Source: Cheiracanthium punctorium (Eukaryota > Arthropoda > Arachnida > Araneae > Cheiracanthiidae). From it: 64,000 nt of DNA. Made by a program: the position numbers and the translations under genes. The stretch spans positions 62,001 through 126,000 of the forward strand of contig JAWZYV010013295.1 of the NCBI GenBank assembly GCA_038373885.1, given 5' to 3'. This document shows positions 56,556 to 64,000 of this stretch, in pieces (the stretch's first letter is position 1; every line of letters starts with the position of its first letter). Under the pieces are notes generated by a model, which was given only the letters and a program-made list of their open reading frames with translations, ran no database searches and was not told the DNA's origin.

Positions 56556-57592
56556 TAATAATGTAACTTTCAATCAGTGAAAAAAGTTTTAGAATCAGTT
56601 GAGTAGCTGCAAAATTTCCATAGAGCGCAATGCATTAGAATTATTTTGAGTGTTTTTTTTTAAAGAATTATATATGCTATATACTTGAAAGGTTGCCTGT
56701 TGTATGTTAATCCAGGGCATAAGCTATCTTCATTACAAATTTTTCCAAAAACAAACAAGCAAACACACTTTCGCATTTATAATATTAGTTAGGATTAGGA
56801 TATAAAGTATCATTAATTATATATCATAAAATAAGGCTTCTGTTTAAATATATATCTTGGCAAAGGACACTACAGCATAAAAAAAAAAAAAAAAAACACG
56901 GAAAATACTAGTCAGAAATTCGAAAGAAATTCAGAATGCTCCTTTAAAAGTTATACGCATGTTTATGATCAATAAATTTCTGCTTTGCGATACTTTAAAG
57001 AAAAATCACTGCAAAATTAGATGGCATGTCCTCCAATAAAAGTAATATTGCATCCTGGATGTGTAACTTTTCTTTCTCCTGAATGTTTCAACTTCAAAAC
57101 TCTGTTATCGAGATTTAATAGAACAGCTGGTGATTAGATATTCTGATTTTTTTTTTTTTAAACGAAACTTCTTAGGTTCTAAAAAAAGTTCAAACTAAGT
57201 TATAAAAACTATAGATTTTTTAAGGTACAGTACTGTTATTAGGGCGGACACGTTTTTGCCAATACTGGATAAATCCACGAAAAAAAAAACGGTAAAAAAT
57301 ATCCTGGCAACAATACATTATTGCCATTTTGACCGAAGTGGTAAAAATAGATACATTTTCCTTACAATGATATAAATGATGTATTTTAATTTTTACCAAT
57401 TTCAGCTCTAATAATACATAATTTTATTTGATTTTTTACCATTATGAATATTCACTGCATCAGTAAAACAGTAATTTAAGTAGTTTGTGTTTTTGTTACA
57501 TACTGTTTTTATTTAACATGGATATAACAAAAAAAAAAAAAAATACTACTAACTTAATGGCTTTGGTTTAAATTGTCATATTTATTAAGCAA

Positions 57593-58140
57593 TTAGCTGC
57601 GTACCCACTCTTCGTACGGATTGAATGGATGAGTGACACATCAAAGACTATCACTTAAATAACAGATCTTCCCTAAGAGTGCCCCCTTTTCAAAGGTTAT
57701 TTTTTATATCTTGTCTCATGAATGAGAAAGATGTGCAATCCGTAAATAATTTCATTTTTAATTGATATTTAAAAAAAATAATTTCAGGTAAAAGGTTATG
57801 TTAAAAAAAAGAGAAATAATAATTATGTGTGTCTTTGAAAAGTTTTGAACTGCATCGAATCAAAGTACGTAAGTAATACACACAACACAACATTAAAATT
57901 ATACGTTTACTTTACAAAAGAATAAAATTGTCTCCAATGTATGGTGATTTTCTACAATACCGTATTCGGTTGATGCGCTTTTGTCTTGTATTTTCCAGGA
58001 ATTTGTGGTTTGATAATCAAATATTGTACTGGATTGCCAAATTATATATCTCAATAAATGTATCTTCTATACTTTTTAGGTTATATTTTATAACATATCT
58101 CTGGACGAGAAAGATATGTGTAATCCGTGCCTGATTCATT
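57593..58140 (-). mobile_element. Helitron 3' end with two repeat units
   Basis: On the minus strand CCGTACGAAGAGTGGGTACG forms stem CGTAC/GTACG, followed by CAGCTAA (a CTRR end) and a host T. The body contains two related blocks with GAGAAAGATRTG and AATCCGT phrases (near 57720 and 58105). 5' end not found. Confidence 0.55.
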
Positions 58141-58839
58141 CACAGTGGCATTATTTAAAAATTATGTAATGAAAAATGTTTACGTAATAAAAAAAAAATC
58201 CCAAGAGGTGTGTGTACTGCGAATTCTTTGGTGTGTTTAAATTTTGAACTATATTGTGCCAAAAAATATTAGCCAATTTTTCTGTTATAATTATGTTTTT
58301 AAATTTCTGTCTTCTCTAAAAGACGGAAATACAGTATATTAGCTTTATTTTATCCTCTATATCACTGCGGTGCTTGTCGTTATTTGAAATGCATTTATTT
58401 AAAATGTGTGGTTTGATAATAAAGATTTTTAATTAATCTCCAAACGGTACTACTTATTGTTTATTTATTTAGGATCGTTTTATACCTTCCTGATTTAAGC
58501 TTTCTTTATGAAACTTTTTCTATTATTATTATTTTTTTTTGGGGGGGGGGGAATGAGGGGAGGTGAAGGTAGGATATTGAAGGGAAATGAAATTAGTATT
58601 AGCCCAATGTCTGTGTGCATCATGGCTTTTGCGGGGTGTAAAAATGTAATATCATACTGAAGCGTACTGAGCTCACTTTATACTGGGTCATAATCGTACT
58701 TTGAATCTCTAGAAGATATCATTCATTGCCCTAATTTCTTTCTTTCGATTAAAACAAATAAAAACAAAACTTGTTTTTACTTTTGTCTTATTGTATCAGA
58801 TGTTTTCTTTGTATTGTACTTTAGACCACCATGCTTGCA

Positions 58840-58875
<36 letters not shown>

Positions 58876-59128
58876 TAATTATTTTTTGAAAGAAATGCTC
58901 TTTCAGTTTTGTTTTGTTTTTCTTTTACGTTGTAGAATTTCGTTCTGTATCCTATAATAAAGTGTAATTCAAAACATTCTTAGGTTTCTGTTTGTTCTTT
59001 AACAATGCTAAGGCTGGGGAAAAATCACTGTGAGACAAAGCCCTGTATTTTTCGCATCCCTGTAAAAAAAACTATAAATCCTATACCCATCAAAATCAAC
59101 ACCAGTCTTTCAACAGTTACCTATAATA
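58141..59128. other. AT-rich sequence with homopolymers
   Basis: It contains T-runs (58840-58870) and a G-run (58541-58550) but no gene or paired repeats. From about 59050 it carries the CTATAAGTCC-type repeat into which Tc1 copy 2 inserted. Confidence 0.4.
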
Positions 59129-59130
59129 TA

Positions 59131-60635
59131 CACTCATGTCCATAAATTAAGGATAATGAAGTGCAGGCAAAGAAAGAGAAAGAAGCAAAACAAATTTGAC
59201 TTATTTGTAAAGTCTATTTATTAAACAAAAAGTAAAGAGCAGAAAAGATGCTATATGTTTGACATAATTAATAAAAATTGCAAGTTTTACTCCCTTGACC
59301 AAATTTTAAAAAAGAACCCATTTACAAAAAACAGTATAGCATGGTTAGTAGGATGGTTAATACGGAGTATGTGTCCCGGACGATGCAATACAGGCCTGAC
59401 AACGCCTAGGCATGCTGAGTATCAAATGATCAATCTGATCTTGGGGAATATTACACCACTCATCAAGCAATGCACTCCGAAGTTCCGGTAGACAGGTGGG
59501 AGGGGGTTGACGGGCTGCAATTCGTCGGCCAAGCATATCCCACACATGCTCTATTGGATTCAAGTCCGGTGAGTATGCTGGCCAATGCATAAGGGTGATA
59601 TCCTCCGATTGAAGGCATTCGTCTACAATGTTTGCACGGTGAGGACGGGCGTTGTCATCCATAAACACAAATTCAGCACCCATGGCGCCCCGAAACAAAC
59701 GTACATGTTGTTCCAGAATGACATCCCGATAGATGTGGCCTGTCATCGTTACACTCTGAACATGCAGGTCAGTTCTGGAACCAAGAATAATTCCTCCCCA
59801 AACGAGCCATCCTGCACCACCGTAACGGTGTCTTTCAATGGTGTTCTCTTGGTGGTAACGGGTACCTGGCGCTCTCCAGATGAATGTCCGGCGAGAATCA
59901 GACTCCAAACTAAACCTGGACTCGTCGGAAAACATCACACAAGACCACTGTTGCGGTGTCCACAATGCATGCTCTCTACTCCAGGTTAATCGCAGGCGAC
60001 AGTGAGTTGCGGTAAGTGGAACACATCTGACAGGCCTACGAGCATATAGACCAATGTGCCCTAAGCGTCTGTACACGGTCTGCCTTGAAACTGTCGTACC
60101 GGTAGCTGAAGAGAGCTGACGAGACAGGTCTGATGCTGTACTCCGTCTGTTTCTTTTGGCAGTAACTGCCAAATAGCGGTCCTCATTCGGCGTTGTAACT
60201 CGGGGGCGACCTGTGCTGTAACGTCTACTCACATTACCATCATCTTGGAATCGTTGCCAAAGCCTGGAGATGACACTCTGGGCGATTCCAAGTTCCTCGG
60301 ATACTTCCAGCTGGGTACGTCCACATTCCAGTCGTCCGATAATTCTGCCACGTAAAACATCATCCAAATGCCTCCTTTGTGCCATAACTATGCGGTTTTT
60401 GCACTGAAAGGCTTTCACAGCGCTTGTGAACAATTTTACTTCTTTGCCACCATTCCTTATATACCCCTCTCTTACACTCTCGTCATTGTGACGTACCATC
60501 CACGCCATCTGGTGGTTTCCTGTAATTTGCATATTCTTCTTCAAGATGTGTGTGATCATTCCACAGGTGAAATTTTTATTTTAGAGATCAATTTCTGTGT
60601 GATTCTGAATTATCCTTAATTTATGGACATGAGTG
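59131..60635 (-). mobile_element. Tc1-type transposon, copy 2 (apparently intact)
   Basis: 1505 bp, flanked by TA (59129-59130, 60636-60637), with perfect 27-bp inverted repeats beginning CACTCATGTCCATAAATT. It carries an uninterrupted transposase gene. It inserted into a dispersed repeat whose empty version (ATAATATACGTACCAAGT) lies at 60809-60826. It is oriented opposite to copy 1 at 12.7 kb. Confidence 0.97.
59357..60385 (-). CDS. Tc1-family DD34E transposase
   Basis: The gene encodes the cut-and-paste transposase of the surrounding element, which binds the inverted repeats and inserts at TA. I start at the ATG at 60383-60385 (MAQRRHLDD), giving 342 residues, the usual Tc1 length. The frame is open for 58 more codons upstream in both copies, but that part looks like untranslated leader. 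Numbered from the chosen Met: paired helix-turn-helix region about 5-105, with GRPR at 59-62 as the linker; DDE domain from about 135, with catalytic Asp154 in FSDESRF, Asp244 in MDDNARPH and Glu279 in NPIEHVW. The last two are separated by exactly 34 residues. The C terminus is complete. No stops or frameshifts, so activity is plausible but untested. Confidence 0.95.
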   Translation of the reverse strand: MAQRRHLDDVLRGRIIGRLECGRTQLEVSEELGIAQSVISRLWQRFQDDGNVSRRYSTGRPRVTTPNEDRYLAVTAKRNRRSTASDLSRQLSSATGTTVSRQTVYRRLGHIGLYARRPVRCVPLTATHCRLRLTWSREHALWTPQQWSCVMFSDESRFSLESDSRRTFIWRAPGTRYHQENTIERHRYGGAGWLVWGGIILGSRTDLHVQSVTMTGHIYRDVILEQHVRLFRGAMGAEFVFMDDNARPHRANIVDECLQSEDITLMHWPAYSPDLNPIEHVWDMLGRRIAARQPPPTCLPELRSALLDEWCNIPQDQIDHLILSMPRRCQACIASSGTHTPY

Positions 60636-60637
60636 TA

Positions 60638-60900
60638 CATACCAAGTTTGAGCTCAATGGAAATAACCTTTTAAACGCTAGCCCACTTTCAAGAATTTCC
60701 TTCCATAGGCCATAATGTAAAAGAAATCTTTATCGTAGCCCTGTAAAAAATCTATAAGTCCTATACTCACCAAAATTACTAACGGTCTTGCGACGGTGAC
60801 CTATAATATACGTACCAAGTATGAGTTCAATCGAACTCACCGTTTAGGAGCTATCGTGTTCACTCGCATACACACAAACACACACAGTAAAAATATACCT
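60638..60900 (+). repeat. Dispersed repeat, same family as 47.5-47.9 kb
   Basis: TTTGAGCTCAATGG, TTTTAAACGCTAGCCCACTT, GGCCATAATGTAAAAGAAAT and TATAAGTCCTATACTCACC follow the order of the 47-kb copy. It ends in GAGCTATCGTGTTCACTCGC and a short CA tract. Its left part lies before Tc1 copy 2, from about 59050. Confidence 0.85.
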
Positions 60901-61274
60901 TATAACATAACTATAGTATTTAGTCGCCCTCTCATAATAGTCGCGACCCCGTTTTGAAGCAGAAAACATAGGCTTTAGAGCTACAATATTATGTAGTAGA
61001 TTTTCCCCGCATAATAGTCTAACCTAGAGTTTCACCATCAAAATAAGAAAAAATAGTGCGATTTTTACGCGAGTAAAAACGGTAGTAATTTACCGAGTGT
61101 TTCCAGATTATGTTGTGCTTATTTGTCAGTTGCACAAAAAATAAGGCATTTTTCTTCTTATGAAATACTTATGATATGCATAAGATTCGCAAATAATCTT
61201 TCAGAAAATTTTGAGAAAAAAATCTAATAGCATAATACATAATTCATAATAAATCTCTTTAATGAAGGCATTAG

Positions 61275-62049
61275 CAGAACCTGTTTATCGGCTGGGCAAC
61301 CGGGGCACTTGCCCTGGGCCCACCAATTTCAAGGGCCCAAAAGTTTTGTACTTTTCAACGCAGATTGTTATATATTAATTCATAAAAACCTTATACAAAA
61401 TTTGGATTGTCATTATCTTGAGTCGTAAGCTGATTATCTGACATTTTACTATACTAAGGGTCCTCTAAAACCCATCAGCATTCGAGCGAAATCCGTGAGC
61501 CAGCGTTTGAGCCTCTTATTGTAAATTTTATTATAAGAAAGTGTCACCAGTTTTAAGATACGTACTCAGCGGCGGATCCAGAAAAAAATTCTGGAGGGGG
61601 CACAAGACAATTTTTGTCACATTTCCTTATAGAATGACTTGAATTTACAAAATAAATCAATCTTCTATAGTGTAAACTTCATTCGTCTGGGGGGGGGGCA
61701 CGTGCCCCTGTGCCCCCCCTCTGGATCCGCCAATGTACGTACTGTAAGTTTTGCGATTCATTTTATTTATATTTTAAAGAAGTTTAGTATAGAAGTGTAC
61801 GTATATGTAGTATGTGTCTAGATATTCATCATTTGTGAAAATAAATGCTATCCATGTATGCAAAACTCCTTTAACATACGTTCGTTACTGCAATGTATTC
61901 ATGTATTTAGTACCTAAACTTGATATATATTTCTGCAGATAAATATGTGCCCAAAACAACTTAATGCGGACTATATAATTTCTCGTAGGTGCAAAGGCCC
62001 AAAAAATTTGTATTTGCCCAGGGCCCAATATCGTGATGATCGGGCCCTG
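61275..62049. mobile_element. 775-bp hAT-like MITE, TSD GGCATTAG
   Basis: The ends CAGAACCTGTTTATCGG and GATGATCGGGCCCTG are weakly inverted at the tips and stronger just inside (TTGCCCTGGGCCCA against TTTGCCCAGGGCCCAA). GGCATTAG flanks both sides exactly (61267-61274, 62050-62057). It contains the MITE at 61567. Confidence 0.85.
61567..61734. mobile_element. 168-bp hAT-like MITE, TSD TACGTACT
   Basis: CAGCGGCGGATCCAGA is mirrored by TCTGGATCCGCCAATG. TACGTACT flanks both sides exactly (61559-61566, 61735-61742). GGAGGGGGCACAA and a G-run with GTGCCCCCCC lie inside. Confidence 0.95.
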
Positions 62050-63312
62050 GGCATTAGTAGAAATCCAGAACAGTGAATCCAGAAATGAAGGAGGGGGTAG
62101 AAGGGACGATATGTATGACAAAGCATTCTTATCACAGATTTTCTATAGACTTTTGATATAAAATAGAATATTTCAGAACATTTGGAATTCGGGGCCCTTT
62201 CGATCCTGGGGCCGTGGGCAAAGTTCGGATTTGCTCATGCGATAATAAGGCCTAAGGCCCAGCTCGTATTACATTCAGTACGCTGTATTTTCATTTTGTT
62301 TCAACTTTGATGAAAGACGTATTTAAATATTATAAAAATAAAATAATTTGTTCAAATATACCATTTTTAGGGCTGTCTTTGAAATTCAAACTTTAGAAGT
62401 GTGATAAAATTCTGTAAAATAATTGGATTAACAGAGTTCATATGTTGTCGAAAAATACAACTTGAGTTTTCAGTTTAAATTAGGACAGCTCTAGGAGGCG
62501 CGTACAGCAAGTACATTGAATTCTTATTTGCTGAAAAGCTTGGGACTAGATAACACAAAATATAGCAATTGTCCAATAAGAATTCACAGTAAGAAGAGGC
62601 GTGGACATTTTAATCCGGCAAAATTGGAGGCATTCAACATCAATAGTGCTGCCATCTACTGGCCAGACTAGAAACTAATGACAATAGGCAGACTTTGGGA
62701 AACAAATTTAAAAAAAAAACCGATGAAAAAAAAATATATTTATTTAAAATATTTCTTTCCTTATAATCTTTCTTTTACGAAAGCCAATTAAACCGATAAT
62801 GTTGTAGTTTGTGATATAGAAACGAATTAAAAGAAAGACTGCAATGCTTGGCTGCTTATCGCTATAAACATACGCCAACATGCAAAACAATGGATTGTAG
62901 CGAAAACAATACTTTAAAAAGTTAAACCGATAAAAATGCATTCGTAGTAGATTCCGGTTGCCTTCATGTACATCATATTTGAATTTTGAATTCATACCTT
63001 TATTTAATCCGAAGTTTTTGTCGTACCTTCGAAATTTTGTTGGCGAAAATCGATCGAGGAACACCCTTAAGGCGGTATAACCTATAACCTGGCTTTTTTT
63101 TTCCGCGTAGGGTGAGCGAATGCCAATAGATGGCTCTGAAAATCACAGGGTGGGCGTGGACAGAGGTGGTTACTTAGTTGCGTTAGGGGAGGGAATTTTA
63201 AATAGGTAGAAATTGTTTGACCAGTAGCATGCAACTTGACCACCCTCTCATTTTCCCTGCTTACAGGTTACCAGTTTTGGCAAAATTGTTTTTTATTTGG
63301 CATTATTATTAC
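62050..63312. other. Sequence without recognised genes
   Basis: The 106-codon minus frame at 62744-63064 has no motif that I recognise and no family hint. A GGGGCCCTTTCGATCCTGG stretch near 62193 looks like another hAT-like tip. Confidence 0.4.
62647..62665 (-). promoter_or_regulatory. CTCF-consensus match
   Basis: On the minus strand the bases read TGGCCAGTAGATGGCAGCA. Every position fits the vertebrate-type CTCF consensus TGGCCASYAGRKGGCRSYR. CTCF is an insulator/architectural protein conserved in most bilaterians. Binding is inferred only. Confidence 0.55.
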
Positions 63313-63518
63313 CATACGCGCCCATAGAATTTTTTTTTTTTTTTTTTTTTTTTTTTGTGGGTGAGGGGGCCTTCAAAAAATATTTTGTAGAAAGTGGCAA
63401 ATTTCACTCTTGTATGAGTTCCGATTTCACTTTGTGGTGCACGTTTGTTTACATCTTAACACAATATACTAACTCTCCAGAGGGGGCAAGTGCCCTACCT
63501 TAGCCCCGGGCGCCCATG
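63313..63518. mobile_element. MITE of the GGGCGCCC family, copy 3
   Basis: CATACGCGCCCATAGAA and the right end CCCCGGGCGCCCATG are inverted. ATTATTAC flanks both sides exactly (63305-63312, 63519-63526). A long T-run replaces part of the left interior, and GGGGGCAAGTGCCCTACC appears at the right as in the other copies. Confidence 0.9.
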
Positions 63519-64000
63519 ATTATTACTGTTATTATCATTAATAATTCCCTTTGTCCTTAAAAAAAAAACCACTTAACTGGTGAACAATATAACAGGGACC
63601 TAATTATACCGGATGTTTCAAAATAGATGTTAAAGCGATTCTCTTTTAAGCCGTAAGTGATCGAAACATACTTTCAATTAGAAAAGTTCGTCAAATGAAG
63701 AGTAGCTTTCAGACAGGGCAACTTTTTTACTAGGGGCTGTATACATATTAAAATAGGAAATTTAATTTTATACGGTCCCTCCTTTCCTATCACTTATGTT
63801 TAGAAAAACTTTTGCTCTTTGTCTAAGAAAATTAATTATAAAAATCCCAAGTCCCTAACTGAAATAGTTAGCGAGAAAATTAATTTTAAAAATAATGACT
63901 TATACTACTTTATCTACTGTGTTGACGTCTATTTTCAGGCAAAAAAATATTTGATTTAGGGGACCCACTATGAGTTGATAAAAGTTAAATAATGATCTCA

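Larger units (their letters stand above)
54793..56794 (-). mobile_element. Non-autonomous Helitron with MITE, LTR and SINE insertions
   Basis: On the minus strand the 5' end is TCCTAACTAATATTATAAATG after a host A (56795). The 3' end reads CGCGGACGAAGTCGCGGGTA then GCAGCTAGT, split by a MITE whose TSD includes the CTAG. The terminal hairpin, CTAG and A/T target are all present. Internal repeats (GAATTATTTTGAGTGTT, TTAGCCTATAATACT) match those at 16.8-17.2 kb. No Rep/helicase coding region. Confidence 0.8.

Noticed and set aside
59255..59989. Plus-strand ORFs over the Tc1 copy (78 and 134 codons), also mirrored at 13366-14100
   Set aside because: They are antisense shadows of the transposase gene.
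62744..63064. 106-codon minus-strand ORF
   Set aside because: AT-rich codons, no recognisable domain, no splice signals that I could defend.
1..64000. Search for CRISPR-like or phage-defence arrays
   Set aside because: The only regularly spaced arrays are minisatellites and Helitron repeats without unique spacers; the splice sites and transposon types point to eukaryotic DNA.

Overview
The window reads as nuclear, intron-rich animal DNA, most likely from an arthropod with a large, repeat-laden genome. The two full-length Tc1-type elements resemble elements I associate with spiders, so a chelicerate is my best guess, but that part is recollection and not a search. The DNA is AT-rich, with A/T runs, C/G homopolymers and microsatellites. 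No prokaryotic operon, CRISPR array or rRNA gene was seen.

Host gene: I can support one host gene, on the minus strand. A first coding exon (36457-36532) encodes a Sin3-interaction helix of the Mnt type and ends in a GTATGA splice donor. A second exon (8478-8685) has a clean acceptor and donor and joins it in phase. The intron between them is about 27.8 kb, and the bHLH-zipper exons should lie beyond the left edge. Two CACGTG E-boxes, the site bound by Mnt-Max dimers, sit at and just upstream of exon 1.

Everything else recognisable is mobile DNA, much of it nested. Left part (1-8.4 kb): a decayed mariner copy, a BED-finger hAT transposase relic, a hAT MITE inside that relic and a 4.2-kb element inside the MITE. 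Within the Mnt intron (8.7-36.4 kb): a hAT-like element with a 49-bp minisatellite, a dead Tc1 copy, a 6.9-kb hAT-like composite (17175-24052) holding further elements and a ZMYM1/hAT-like ORF, a pogo-like relic, a LINE 3' end, SINEs with perfect target-site duplications (TSDs), and several small MITEs. Upstream of the gene (38-46 kb): a 3-kb hAT-like element containing a pogo-like element and SINEs, repeats with CTCF-like motifs, and a 600-bp tandem array hit by MITEs. Right part (46-64 kb): two minus-strand Helitrons, one split in its terminal hairpin by a 4.5-kb hAT-like element and the other carrying a MITE, a candidate solo LTR and a SINE; then a piggyBac-type MITE, an apparently intact Tc1 copy with a 342-residue DD34E transposase, and more hAT-like MITEs.

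Most small elements follow one pattern: ends like CAGTGGCGGATCCAG or CAGGGCCTGATTTA, a C/G homopolymer just inside, and an 8-bp TSD. That pattern explains most of the poly-C/poly-G runs. I found no convincing new multi-gene system. The main interest lies in the nesting, the Mnt locus and regulatory-looking motifs inside repeats. All boundaries were read by eye; family names rest on motif recognition, not searches.
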